DNA of 64,000 nucleotides from Arthrobacter alpinus (GCF_900105965.1 NZ_FNTV01000002.1:62001-126000); one strand, 5' to 3'; counted from the first letter of the stretch, positions 25,955 through 35,177 are shown. Notes: generated from the letters alone by a model not told the origin. A program made the numbers and translations.

Positions 25955-27421
25955 ATGTCCAGTTATTCGACGTTTCGTCAGGCAGTCAGGCGCTACGCAC
26001 CCTCAGAACTCATAGTTTTCGCTTCAGCGCACGCTGCAAGACACTTGGATCCCTTCAACGGTGGATCTCCAGGGCAATGGACGCGAGGCTACGCGCCGTG
26101 GTTCTATTCTGCACTCGCTCGGGAGTCGATTCTGTATGGGAACGAGTTTCGTTCTCGTAGATTATCCGACCGTGACATGGTTGAACTCCGCAATCTCTTT
26201 ATGGATGCGCCTGTGGGCATAGAGAACTCTGAGGGGGAGAATATCGTTGCTCGTTTACTACAGGGCATCTCCTACGAGCAATTCCCGTATCAGACCAATG
26301 TCAAGCAGGAGCTAGCGCGCTCCTACCTCCTGTTTGCTGGAGAACTCTACGATGGAGGTCGACCATTATTCCCAAGGCCAAATGACTGGGCGCCAGTTCT
26401 GGGGGGAACGATATCAGAAGCCTTGAGCGCCTCGTTTGTTTTCGCTATCGGGGCCCATCAAAATCACGGAATTATTGATCCTGCATGGCTGGACACGATC
26501 TGGGCGGATGATCTTGAAATGGTTGTGCCTAGAGCAGTTGCAGCTGCAGTGTTAGATTGTCTTTCCTCCACCGTAGAGCAGGCAAAGATTGACGCACAGA
26601 CCGTTATTAGGGACCCCTTTGCGTACCCTAGGTACGCTTACAACCCGCTAGTGAGGACACCCATCGTGGACTTCGGCCCCGGTCCACGATTCGCGCCTCA
26701 GCCCTACTTCATCCAAACCGCCATGACTGCTGAAAACCTGTATTACAGAGGCATTCAGGTGTGGGAACCTAATCAATTTGGTAAGTCTGTTGGGTTGCGT
26801 GTTCAGGACTACGTAGGCCGTCAACTCTGCCATACGGGCCGTTTGGATGTAAGGCCGGAATTTAGGTGGACGAGGAATAGGGTTGGCGGTATCGATTCGT
26901 CTGACTGGTTTGTCGTGACTCCTAGCGCGACCATACTAATTGAGTGCAAATCTGTGCGGACAAATCCAGGCATGCGAAGTGGAACTCAGGAGGGCCTCAT
27001 TGCTACAGCCGCGAAGCTGGAGAGAGCGTTTGAGCAGATAAACGAAAATGCGTTGCAGTTACGAACCGGGAATGTTCAGTTCAATCATCTCCCTACAGAC
27101 CGGCAACTAATTGGGCTGGTAGTCACTGCTGAACCGCTCTACGTGGCCAACAGCGCCGAGGTTCGGGAAATGCTGCCGAAAGCGCAGATACCTATCCTGA
27201 CAATCTCCCTACGCGATCTTGAGACCCTGGCTGTTCTGTCTCCAGAGATGCTGGGAGATGCTCTATGCTCACTCGTAGACCGCGAATCCGAGACTTACAT
27301 AGTAACTCTCGGTTTGAGGGACGTACTCCCTGAAGGATTTGAGATTCCAGAGAATGCCCTGCTGGATCGAGCGTTCGAGGATGCTATCCTCCCGAGACTG
27401 CGGGATCGTCCACGCAATTGA
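25955..27421 (+). CDS. PD-(D/E)XK-like nuclease protein of block 4
   Basis: A 488-residue protein read from the ATG at 25955, which has GGAGGAG seven bases upstream; the frame is open further 5' but without such a signal. D317 (SSDWFVV) and E330-C-K332 (ILIECKS) give a PD-(D/E)XK-type active site in the C-terminal half. The N-terminal 300 residues are helical and rich in aromatic residues and could be the sensor part. Divergent from the 504-residue orphan and enclosed by S4 and S5. Candidate restriction or abortive-infection effector by inference. Confidence 0.65.
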   Translation: MSSYSTFRQAVRRYAPSELIVFASAHAARHLDPFNGGSPGQWTRGYAPWFYSALARESILYGNEFRSRRLSDRDMVELRNLFMDAPVGIENSEGENIVARLLQGISYEQFPYQTNVKQELARSYLLFAGELYDGGRPLFPRPNDWAPVLGGTISEALSASFVFAIGAHQNHGIIDPAWLDTIWADDLEMVVPRAVAAAVLDCLSSTVEQAKIDAQTVIRDPFAYPRYAYNPLVRTPIVDFGPGPRFAPQPYFIQTAMTAENLYYRGIQVWEPNQFGKSVGLRVQDYVGRQLCHTGRLDVRPEFRWTRNRVGGIDSSDWFVVTPSATILIECKSVRTNPGMRSGTQEGLIATAAKLERAFEQINENALQLRTGNVQFNHLPTDRQLIGLVVTAEPLYVANSAEVREMLPKAQIPILTISLRDLETLAVLSPEMLGDALCSLVDRESETYIVTLGLRDVLPEGFEIPENALLDRAFEDAILPRLRDRPRN

Positions 27422-27595
27422 GTCAGTTCGAGTTGAGGTCGCGATATCAAACTATCGCTTTGGTCACCGAGGGGCCGGGCATTGAAGGGCTAGGTGTACA
27501 CCGGTTCGCGATGAGTTGACGATGGAGTCAGTTCTTTTCGAAGTGGATGTGGAAGAACTGAGCCGGCAACTTTTGAAAAACTGCCGAGCCAGAAA

Positions 27596-27639
27596 GTGTC
27601 TCATAACCAAGTTGTCTTGAATCCCATGGCTTGCAAGAC
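27596..27639 (+). repeat. Type 2 site S5
   Basis: Accessory half-site GTGTCTCATAACC (27596-27608), then core GTCTTGAATCCC, ATGG, CTTGCAAGAC (27614-27639, central AT). It closes the fourth block. Confidence 0.8.
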
Positions 27640-27728
27640 CAAGCAACCGGCAGCGTAGTCCACCTTCTCGGCCCGGACTTACTGGAGCGGCCTTGGCGAC
27701 GGATACTGTTCCAATGTTCGTCAAGGGG

Positions 27729-27947
27729 CTAGTCGTGGGTCGTCCGCTTGGATTGAACATTGCGCTGAGCACGTTCCATCAGACTCAAGTTCACTGTTGG
27801 CTGCTCTTCTTCCCAACAGTTGGGGCATGGCTCTGGAAAAGAGTCGGCGATGTCCCAAGACCAGCCGTTGGTGCAGTCATTGTTGTTGCACCCGAGTGAT
27901 CTACCTGGACCACGATCTATACGACTATCTTTGGACATGTCAGTCAT
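27729..27947 (-). CDS. Small zinc-ribbon-like protein
   Basis: A frame of 72 codons (open further upstream to 28142). It contains GCNNNDCTNGW and then EPCPNCWEE, so four cysteines are arranged as C-x4-C ... C-x2-C, a plausible zinc ribbon. There is no clear ribosome binding site at either start. The cysteine pattern is the only support. Confidence 0.4.
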   Translation of the reverse strand: MTDMSKDSRIDRGPGRSLGCNNNDCTNGWSWDIADSFPEPCPNCWEEEQPTVNLSLMERAQRNVQSKRTTHD

Positions 27948-28142
27948 GTGCAGGGACCAATGAGGTCTTGGAGAGGGCTGGTGTTGGATAGCGGAATAGG
28001 AGGCAGCTTCGAGGGCCTCCGGAACCGGGAAGGGCTTCTGACCACTCTGTATCAGTGGGGTTGTTTTCAGATTCTCCAGGTCGGTGGGGTACTTGAAGTG
28101 CCGAGGGCCCTGAATCGTTGAGTTTGAGAAGGGGGCCTTCAT

Positions 28143-28572
28143 TTAGAAAAGATGATGCCATGCTTCAATCCTGAAGTATAAGACGTCGGTGATCATCGGA
28201 CCGCAGTGTGAAAGTCTGAGGCAATCCTCCACCCACGGGCGGAGTGGCAGTCGGTCTGGATTGCTCGTGCGTGCACCACGATGAACATTGCCGGCCCTGG
28301 CATGAGCCAGTGCCGCAGTAAGCCCCGGGTGGGCCGTGGCGGCCCGGATTCCTTATCAACTTGGATCTGCCCGCCGGTAGTCCTACGTTCTTTGGAGCGG
28401 CCAGCTGGCGCCCTAGGTCCTGTTTCGTGGTAGCTACCCTGGCATGGATCCAATATCCAAGTTTGCACCGTACCGAAATCTAGCCCTGCACGCGGACTTC
28501 CTCAGCGACTTTTGACATTAGCTTTTGGGACGGCCAGGTTACGCGGAATCCCGGCATGTTTCATGACCGGCA
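28143..28572. other. Gene-free stretch left of the WxL locus
   Basis: Only overlapping low-quality frames on the minus strand are seen. No repeat, RNA or terminator is recognised until site S6. Confidence 0.4.
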
Positions 28573-28624
28573 GTGTCTCACTGGGGAGTGTCCCGGTTCC
28601 TTGGAACTGGGACACCCAGTAGGT
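28573..28624 (+). repeat. Type 3 site S6 (related to type 2)
   Basis: GTGTCTCACTGGGG then the 28-bp near-perfect palindrome GTGTCCCGGTTCC, TT, GGAACTGGGACAC (28588-28615). The layout (outer half-site, then core) parallels S2, S3 and S5. Confidence 0.65.
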
Positions 28625-28889
28625 CCAGCCATCCGTTGCATCTAGCCGCGTTTGAAGGGGGTTTCAGGAGACGTAGGTGTAGCGGTTGTTTCTTGTCCGG
28701 AATGGTCAGGGGGGGTGGCGGTTGCCGGCGTCGACGGAGCTGAAACAGATTGTCGCAATCTTTCTGCGTTCTGTAGGGTCCTTAGGCCCTATGCCGGAAT
28801 CGGCGCGGGTGTCATAGTGACGTTTGGGGGAGTGTGTCTCGACTTCCGCGTTTGCATGGTCTCAGGGGCAGTCAGTCAAGGGGGATTCA

Positions 28890-29426
28890 ATGCGCAAAAA
28901 AGCAATAGTCATGGTCATCGCGGCGGGGTGGGTGGTCGGTGGTTTGGCCATCGCAGGACCAGCACAGGCAGACACCATCGGGGGAACCCCGATCACGATT
29001 CAGGTGACCGGTGGGCCTTTGAACATTAGTGTTCCGGCGGGCCCGGTCTCACTGGGCTCAGTTGGAGCTTCCCTTAATGCTCAAACGGTTACGGCCGATT
29101 TGGGAATTGTGGGTGTCACTGATGTTCGTGCTGGAACCGCTGGTTGGGTGGTCACGGCCAGTGCTGTGGACTTCACTGGCCCGCAAAACATCTCGGTCTC
29201 GGAACCGGGTCTGAGCAGCTACACGCCTTCCAGTGCTTCGGTGATCGGCGTAGCCACCGTGACCGGCACTAATCTGGATGCACTCTATCCAGGTGGGGTT
29301 GTGGAGACTGCGACAGCTGTGACCGGGGTGAATTCCGCGACGTGGCATCCGAGTATTTCGGTGACCATTCCGGCGGACGCGTTGGCTGGAACGTATTCCA
29401 GCGTCCTGACGCACTCAGTCTCCTAG
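28890..29426 (+). CDS. Secreted WxL-domain-like surface protein
   Basis: A 178-residue protein starting at the ATG after AAGGGGGATTCA. A signal peptide (MRKKAIVMVIAAGWVVGGLA, cleaved near PAQA) is followed by one domain with WVVTASAVDFTG and HPSISVTIPADALAGTY, the order seen in WxL-type cell-wall-binding domains of Gram-positive bacteria. Such proteins attach non-covalently to peptidoglycan. The next gene encodes the matching DUF916-type membrane protein, 33 bp downstream. Confidence 0.75.
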   Translation: MRKKAIVMVIAAGWVVGGLAIAGPAQADTIGGTPITIQVTGGPLNISVPAGPVSLGSVGASLNAQTVTADLGIVGVTDVRAGTAGWVVTASAVDFTGPQNISVSEPGLSSYTPSSASVIGVATVTGTNLDALYPGGVVETATAVTGVNSATWHPSISVTIPADALAGTYSSVLTHSVS

Positions 29427-29459
29427 AGATCTATACAGGGACAGACTGAGATCCATCTA

Positions 29460-30503
29460 GTGTTCACGAAGCGTTCGCGCCTAGTCCAAATCACGGTGGC
29501 TGTGACGATTTTCGTCACGGCCGCCGTGCCTGTGCTTTATGACCCCACCACCGCTTGGGCGACAACACTCGATGCTACCGATCTCGGAAGCGTGGGCGTG
29601 CGCTTGGTCGATATTCCAGCCGATACGGCCGATGACCCACGCGCCCACCAGTACATCGTTGACTCGCTGATGCCAGGAACAACGATCCAACGTCGAATCG
29701 AGATTTCCAATACGACAACGGAGTCTGTGAAGGTTTCGACCTACGCGGCTGCCGCGAGTATCGAGAAGGGCTCCTTTGTCGGGGCTAGAGAACGAACCGC
29801 GAATGAGTTATCGACGTGGACGACTTTGAGTGACGGTGTTCTTGACTTGCCGGGTCAGGCAACCGCTGAGGACACTGTCACGATCGCGGTGCCTAAGGAT
29901 GCCGCCCCGGGGGAGACGTATGCCATCGTTTGGGCCGAGGTGAGCACTAGTGGTGGAAGTGGTGTGAAACTTGTGAACCGTGTCGGGATTCGTATTTATC
30001 TGGATGTTCGCGGTGACAATCCGGCAGTGAGTAGCTTTACCGTTGATTCGATGACCGCTGAACGTGGTGCGGAGGGGAATCCTGTCGTTCGCGCACAGGT
30101 GCACAATACCGGTGGCCGCGCATTGGACCTCAAGGGCACCCTCGGCCTCACCGCCGTTAAGGGAGCACTTGCTGCGGGGCCCTATGAGGCGAAACTTGGG
30201 ACAACGGTAGCGCCTGGAAAATCAGAGACCGTCACCATCGAACCCGACGATGACCTCGCAGACGGGCCCTGGACCGCTGTCCTTGAGCTCCAAAGCGGAC
30301 TGCTTAAAGAGAGCAGCCAAGCAGAAATCACTTTCCCCTCGCAACCTGGTATAGCTCCCGCGGCACCGGCTCACGAGACAGGCGACGGAAGCAACTGGCC
30401 GATGATCGTTATCATTCTCGGTTCCAGTGCGGCACTTCTACTCTTGGCCGCAGGAATCATCATCTTCCTACTGGCCAAAAAACGGCGTACCCCAGTGCAG
30501 TAG
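29460..30503 (+). CDS. DUF916-like membrane-anchored partner of the WxL protein
   Basis: A 347-residue protein from a GTG start. A signal segment (residues about 8-34) is followed by two immunoglobulin-like beta domains. The first has GTTIQRRIEISNTTTESVKV and the second RAQVHNTGGRALDLKGTL, typical of the DUF916 and C-terminal WxL-helper layout. A C-terminal transmembrane helix (IVIILGSSAALLLLAAGII) and a KKRR tail follow. It probably anchors the preceding WxL protein at the cell surface. A strong terminator lies about 90 bp after the stop. Confidence 0.8.
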   Translation: MFTKRSRLVQITVAVTIFVTAAVPVLYDPTTAWATTLDATDLGSVGVRLVDIPADTADDPRAHQYIVDSLMPGTTIQRRIEISNTTTESVKVSTYAAAASIEKGSFVGARERTANELSTWTTLSDGVLDLPGQATAEDTVTIAVPKDAAPGETYAIVWAEVSTSGGSGVKLVNRVGIRIYLDVRGDNPAVSSFTVDSMTAERGAEGNPVVRAQVHNTGGRALDLKGTLGLTAVKGALAAGPYEAKLGTTVAPGKSETVTIEPDDDLADGPWTAVLELQSGLLKESSQAEITFPSQPGIAPAAPAHETGDGSNWPMIVIILGSSAALLLLAAGIIIFLLAKKRRTPVQ

Positions 30504-30590
30504 ATGAACAAGCTCCTCTACCCATCGCTTGTTGCAGCTCATGTGGCGAGCTGTCGAGCACCAGAGCGTTCAGGTATTGTCTTTTCCTAA

Positions 30591-30634
30591 GAAGTGGCCA
30601 ACCGCCTTGATTGGTTGGCCACTTCTTCTTTTTT
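30591..30634 (+). terminator. Intrinsic terminator after the WxL operon
   Basis: GAAGTGGCCAACC and GGTTGGCCACTTC form a perfect 13-bp stem followed by TTCTTTTTT. Related hairpins occur at 33715 and 37600. Confidence 0.85.
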
Positions 30635-30737
30635 GGGGGGCCGTTGTTCTGCTCTGCGGAAGTAAGCTCAGTCTCACGTCCCGCCAGCACAAAAGCAGGG
30701 AACGCTTACACACCAGTGATGAAGGAAGGCGGGAGCT

Positions 30738-30986
30738 ATGTACACCAACGAAGAAGCTCAGGCGATTATCCAGGCGTGCCGCACGGCCACAATCGACAGG
30801 GACAGCGCCGCCCTAGCCCTCGCAAAGACGACAGTGAAGTACATGGCTGCCATGGACGCCAACGATATTGAGGAAGCCCGGCACCAATTCCGGCTCATGA
30901 GTGGCCTACGGAAGGATTACGTTGAATCAGAGAGGGTAATGCGAACGGCTTTCGCCATGAATGACAAGCTAATCGCACAGTTCTAA
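30738..30986 (+). CDS. Small helical protein
   Basis: An 82-residue protein with a ribosome binding site (GGAAGGCGGGAG) just before its ATG. The sequence is almost entirely predicted helical and charged (two amphipathic helices around ALAKTTVKYMAAMDANDIEEA), without cysteines or membrane parts. It precedes umuDC by about 140 bp. No family recognised. Confidence 0.65.
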   Translation: MYTNEEAQAIIQACRTATIDRDSAALALAKTTVKYMAAMDANDIEEARHQFRLMSGLRKDYVESERVMRTAFAMNDKLIAQF

Positions 30987-31100
30987 GGCCGGCGGACCAG
31001 CTGGGCTCAAAGAGGCCGAGCTACAGGGAGCTTGCAGGAAGTATTTTTGCCAGGCCCTGGGATGGTCCTTGTCGGTGGGTGGGCCTACACTCAATTAGTA

Positions 31101-31112
31101 GAACTTTATTTC
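31101..31112 (+). promoter_or_regulatory. SOS-box-like sequence before umuD
   Basis: GAACTTTATTTC differs by one base from the actinobacterial LexA box GAACNNNNGTTC. It lies 17 bp before the umuD start, a position expected for repression. LexA control is inferred. Confidence 0.5.
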
Positions 31113-31128
31113 TAGTAGTTGGTGTGTC

Positions 31129-31563
31129 ATGGATCATGTATCGAATATTTGTCTTGTAGACTTCGCGCCCCCTGTGTCGCACCCACTACTTGCCGTAGTC
31201 ACCGTGGCCGCTGGTTACCCTTCTCCTGCCCAGGATTATTTTGACGGTCGGATTAACCTCAACGATCACTTGATTAAGGACGTCACCAGCACCTACATCA
31301 TCCGGGTTTCGGGTCACTCCATGGAGGGTGCCGGCATTAGCGATGGTGATGAGTTGATCGTCAACCGGGCCTTGGAGCCTAAGGATGGCTCTATTGTCGT
31401 TGCTGTCCTTGATGGTGAGTTGACGGTCAAGCGGCTGCGCATCACCCCTACGGGTGTCGTGTTGCAGGCCGAGAATCCTGATTACCCGGATATTCGTGTC
31501 CCTGAGCTTGCGTCGCTCGAAATTTGGGGGACGGCTTCCGTTGCTCTGCATCATCTCTTGTAG
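31129..31563 (+). CDS. umuD: UmuD-like self-cleaving subunit of DNA polymerase V
   Basis: A 144-residue S24 peptidase. Self-cleavage would occur at AAGYPSPAQD (Ala-Gly bond, about residues 28-29). The serine of GHSMEGAGI and the lysine of GELTVKRL form the catalytic dyad. After cleavage UmuD' joins UmuC to give an error-prone polymerase. The gene ends 9 bp before umuC. Plasmid-borne umuDC pairs are common in Arthrobacter-type elements. Confidence 0.92.
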   Translation: MDHVSNICLVDFAPPVSHPLLAVVTVAAGYPSPAQDYFDGRINLNDHLIKDVTSTYIIRVSGHSMEGAGISDGDELIVNRALEPKDGSIVVAVLDGELTVKRLRITPTGVVLQAENPDYPDIRVPELASLEIWGTASVALHHLL

Positions 31564-31572
31564 GCCGTAGCC

Positions 31573-32853
31573 GTGGAACGTATGCAGGCCATCGCCCACG
31601 TGGACGTCAACAGTTTCTATGCCAGTGCGGAACGGGCCTTTGATCCATCCTTGGAGGGCAAGCCGTTGATCGTGCTCTCGAATAATGATGGTTGCGCCGT
31701 CACCCGCAGCGCCGAGGCGAAGGCGCTCGGTATCCCGATGGGGGAGCCATGGTTCAAGCTCGCGCCCCGCGCGAAGGAATGGGGGTTGATCGCCAAGTCC
31801 AGCAACTACGAGCTGTACGGGGACGTGAGCGCCCGCGTCATGGAACTGTTGGGCCGGTTCAGCCACGAAATCGAGATTTACAGCATTGACGAAGCATTTT
31901 GCACCGTCAAGGGCACCGGCCCCGAGCTGCTGCAGCTCGGACGTGCCATGAAAGACGCCGTACGCCGCAATTGCGGCGTACCCGTATGCGTAGGCATCGC
32001 GTCCACGAAAACCCTGGCGAAGCTCTGCAACCGGTGGGCAAAAAATAATCCGGATTTTGGCGGGGTGTGTCACTGGGATTCCGTACCCCTGGCACAACGC
32101 GAACACCTCATGGCCAGTCTGTCCGTGATTGAAATCTGGGGCGTGGCCACCAGGCTAACCAAGCGCCTCTACGCCCTGGGGATCAAGACCATTCTGGACC
32201 TGGCCCGGGCCAATCCCGTCATGATCCGGGACCGCTTTTCTGTCGTCATGATGCGCACCGTCCTAGAGCTGCAGGGCAAACCCTGCATCCCGATGGAGGA
32301 AGAGAGGATCGGGCGTGACCAACTAATTTTCAGCCGGTCATTTTCAACCCCGATCACTACCCGGGCCGACATGCGCCAGGTCATGAGCTTGTACGCCCAG
32401 CAAGCCAGCGCCCGCCTGGCCAAACACAACCTCCAAGCCAAGGTATTGACGGCCTTTGCGGCCACGTCCTATTACAACCCCGGCGACACGTCCTATCCCT
32501 CCGTGTGCGTGCCGCTGCCGATGCCCACAGCAGACCCCATGCTGTTAGCCCGCGCAGCTTACGCGCTACCGCCGCGCATTGTGGAAGGCGTCAAGTACGT
32601 TCGTGCCGGGATCATGGTCACCGACCTACGCCCCACCGGCAACCAATCACCACTAGAACTCTTCGAAAACCCGCACGAGGAACGCCACATCGGCCAACTG
32701 CTAGAGGATGTTTCAAAGAAGTATGGGCGGGGGAGTATCGGCCTCGGCTCAGCAGGTATCAAAGGTGGCCCCGATTGGTCCATGAAACGCGACATGCTCA
32801 GTCCCCGCTACACCACCCACTGGGACGAACTACCTATCGCCAAAGCCTCATAA
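31573..32853 (+). CDS. umuC: UmuC-like Y-family DNA polymerase
   Basis: A 426-residue translesion polymerase. The palm motif AHVDVNSFYASAERAF opens the protein, NNDGCAVTRSAEAKALGI follows, and YSIDEAF carries the catalytic acidic pair. The helix-hairpin-helix region and little-finger domain follow, and the C-terminal motif GSAGIKGG is typical of UmuC. A GTG at 31573 and an ATG at 31582 are possible starts. Translationally close to umuD. A 3'-terminal fragment of a second umuC lies at 37337-37495. Confidence 0.93.
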   Translation: MERMQAIAHVDVNSFYASAERAFDPSLEGKPLIVLSNNDGCAVTRSAEAKALGIPMGEPWFKLAPRAKEWGLIAKSSNYELYGDVSARVMELLGRFSHEIEIYSIDEAFCTVKGTGPELLQLGRAMKDAVRRNCGVPVCVGIASTKTLAKLCNRWAKNNPDFGGVCHWDSVPLAQREHLMASLSVIEIWGVATRLTKRLYALGIKTILDLARANPVMIRDRFSVVMMRTVLELQGKPCIPMEEERIGRDQLIFSRSFSTPITTRADMRQVMSLYAQQASARLAKHNLQAKVLTAFAATSYYNPGDTSYPSVCVPLPMPTADPMLLARAAYALPPRIVEGVKYVRAGIMVTDLRPTGNQSPLELFENPHEERHIGQLLEDVSKKYGRGSIGLGSAGIKGGPDWSMKRDMLSPRYTTHWDELPIAKAS

Positions 32854-32922
32854 ATGGTGCGGGGCGGGCAAGGGATGCATACAGATGCATTTGCCTTGCC
32901 CGCCCCATAGGGTGCGTTGCTG

Positions 32923-33322
32923 TGACCGTCTCAAGCTGTCGACGATCACCTACTGCTGGTGTTGCTGATGTTGCAGCGGTCGTCTCAAGCTGTCGACAAC
33001 CACCTACTGCTGTTACTGGTGTTGCTGTATCCGTCTCCTACTGCTTGACGGCCAGGTACTACGGGTACTACTCATACTGCTGGTACTGCTGGTACTGCTA
33101 TTACTTGTGTTGCTGTGGTCGTCTCAAGCTGTCCGACGACCACGCCTTCCGGGTCCTGCTGTGTCCGTCTCCTACTGCTTGACGGTCCGGTACTACTGGT
33201 ACTGCTGTGGTCGTCCAAGCTCTCCGACGACCACACCTTCCGGGTCCTGCCATGGTCGTCTCAAGCTGTCGACAACCACGTACTGCTGGTGTTACTTGTG
33301 TCCGTCTCCTACTACTTGACGG
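32923..33322. repeat. Array of two alternating hairpin types
   Basis: Five hairpins of type X (stem GGTCGTC / GACGACC, conserved loop TCAAGCTGTC; the best copy is at about 33116-33142) and three of type Y (stem CCGTC / GACGG, loop TCCTACTGCTT) occur within 400 bp. They are separated by spacers rich in TACTGCTGG-type triplets. The loops are conserved as well as the stems. No gene is convincing here. It follows umuC directly. Confidence 0.8.
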
Positions 33323-34085
33323 CCAGTTTTACTGCAACGGTGCTTCCCCCCTAGACAAGCAACTACAACTACTTTGATCGGGGGAACTTCCGTTCTCTTT
33401 TTCTTACGACAGAAAATATAACTACTCTTTGAAATCTCGTCAAGTCGACTTCGGACGGGCTGAGTTTGGTCGGCGCGCTACCGCTGCGGGCCGGACATGG
33501 AGCGCTTAGGAAGTTGCTCGGGATCTTGTGCAACTTTCTGTGTGCACCTCTAGTTTGCGGTGGTTTCTATGGGGAGATATTTGGTTCACCGGGTGCCGGG
33601 CCGGGTCACTTGGTGGTGTCACGCGGTTAGGGAACCGTGCGCCGGGGTTACCTGGTTGTGGCCAGGAGAGAAGCTATGCCCATTGCCCGAGCGTCGGCGT
33701 AGTGTTTAGAACGGAGTGGTCAACAGTGCCCCTATTTTGTTGGCCACTTCACCATTTAGTAGCCGTGAGTAGTAGCCGGCTATCGGGCAAGTTTCCCATG
33801 GTCTGTAAGTATTTTGTTGGTTGCTCTGTGAGTGACTGGCAGTCTGGTGCTGTGACTTGGTTCGTTCGTGGCTCGCCCATGGAATTGCCTCTGCCGGTTG
33901 GTGTGGGTGCGCTGTCTTGGATATGTCCGCCCGGGCCGGGTTCAGCATCGGTTCTGTCTACTGCCCTGGCTTGATTAGAAGCATGTCCGCCAAGAACATT
34001 GGCGTGGCTCATGACAGACCTGCCAAGCGGTAACCCCTTTCGATGCTTCACACGACTGATAGCAATCGTCGATATTGGAGGAAAC
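33323..34085. other. Gene-free region with duplicated hairpin and IS110 left end
   Basis: No convincing coding sequence; a 148-codon frame at 33528-33974 runs across the hairpin at 33715 and is disregarded. The last 200 bp before the transposase are the candidate bridge-RNA region of the second IS110 element. Confidence 0.4.
33715..33796 (+). repeat. Hairpin-containing direct repeat, copy 1
   Basis: AGTGGTCAACA and TTGTTGGCCACT hairpin followed by about 45 bp including AGTAGCCGGCTATCGG. The same block is at 37600-37681. Confidence 0.8.
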
Positions 34086-35177
34086 ATGAGCATCGTTGCC
34101 GAAAAGTTCAGTTTCGTCGTAGGAATTGATACCCACGCAAAGACCAATACGTTCGCGATCATCAACAGCATCACTGGTGAGGAAATCGCGAACGAGACTT
34201 TCCCTGTCACTGTTCCAGGAGGCAGACGAGCTCTGTCTTGGATACAACGGCGATGCCAGGGGTCCACGGAGAAGATCCTGCTGACGATGGAGGGCACTGG
34301 ATCCTATGGCGCGAAATTCCGGCAGCAGGCCACCGATGCCGGGTTTCAGGTCACTGAAGCTCCCTTCCCGGAGCGCAGGTTAGGGAGGCTCAGAGGTAAA
34401 TCAGATGCCATCGATGCGGCGCGGGCTGCTCGCACCACGATGGGTATCTCCCTTGAGAAAGTCAGGGATCCACGGGCGGGCAGGGTTCATTTGGCGTTGC
34501 GGGTGTTGACGACTGCTAGGACATCAATGTCTCGTGAACGGACAGCAGCGATCAATTCATTGAACGCTTTGCTGCGGACAGTTGAGCTGGGATTAGATGC
34601 TCGAAAGGCGCTGTCGGTCACCCAGATCAGGGTGGTGGGGGCATGGCGGGAACGAGATGAGGACCTTAGTCTGCAAATCAGCCGACGCGAAGCAGTGCGG
34701 TTGGCTGGGCGAATCATCGAGTTGGCCGAACAATTGAGGCAAAATCATACCGAACTAGAACGTCTGATATGTGCTGACCATCCTGAACCGTTGGAAGTGT
34801 TTGGTGTTGGTCCTGTCAACGCGGCGATCATTCTTACCGCGTGGTCGCATCCGGGGAGGGTTAGATCAGAGGCGGCGTTCGCGGCCCTGGCAGGAACCTG
34901 TCCGGTTCCGGCATCCTCCGGCAGTACGACCCGGTACCGGCTCAATCATGGTGGAGACCGCCAGCTCAATAAAGCGATGTACACCATCGCTCTGAGCAGG
35001 ATCCACTGGGATCAAGCAACCAAGGTCTACGTCGCCAAACGGACAAGCCAAGGCCGAACGAAGAAGGAGATCATCCGGAGCCTCAAACGCTACATAACCC
35101 GCCAGCTCTTTCGAACACTCAAAACGGCAGGTTCACTGCCTACCCTCGTACCTGCTCGGGCCACTTCGCCAGCTTAG
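34086..35177 (+). CDS. IS110-family transposase (copy 2, distinct from copy 1)
   Basis: A 363-residue DEDD transposase with GGAGGAAAC directly before the ATG. VGIDTHAKTNTFAI is the first RuvC motif, EGTGSYG the second acidic position, and GKSDAIDAARAA the third. The C-terminal domain has VFGVGPVNAAIIL and the STTRYRLNHGGDRQLNKAMY segment containing the conserved serine/threonine stretch. Little overall similarity to the element at 16869, so these are two independent insertions. It appears intact. Confidence 0.9.
   Translation: MSIVAEKFSFVVGIDTHAKTNTFAIINSITGEEIANETFPVTVPGGRRALSWIQRRCQGSTEKILLTMEGTGSYGAKFRQQATDAGFQVTEAPFPERRLGRLRGKSDAIDAARAARTTMGISLEKVRDPRAGRVHLALRVLTTARTSMSRERTAAINSLNALLRTVELGLDARKALSVTQIRVVGAWRERDEDLSLQISRREAVRLAGRIIELAEQLRQNHTELERLICADHPEPLEVFGVGPVNAAIILTAWSHPGRVRSEAAFAALAGTCPVPASSGSTTRYRLNHGGDRQLNKAMYTIALSRIHWDQATKVYVAKRTSQGRTKKEIIRSLKRYITRQLFRTLKTAGSLPTLVPARATSPA

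Noticed and set aside
28165..28468. Two overlapping minus-strand frames left of site S6
   Set aside because: Mutually exclusive, no motif and no start signal.
28652..29029. 125-codon frame before the WxL gene
   Set aside because: Overlaps the signal peptide of the well-supported WxL gene in another frame.
32923..33322. CRISPR or iteron array
   Set aside because: Units are irregularly spaced hairpins of two kinds, not identical repeats with unique spacers; no replication gene is adjacent.
33528..33974. 148-codon frame after the hairpin array
   Set aside because: Runs through the duplicated hairpin block, has random-looking composition and no ribosome binding site.
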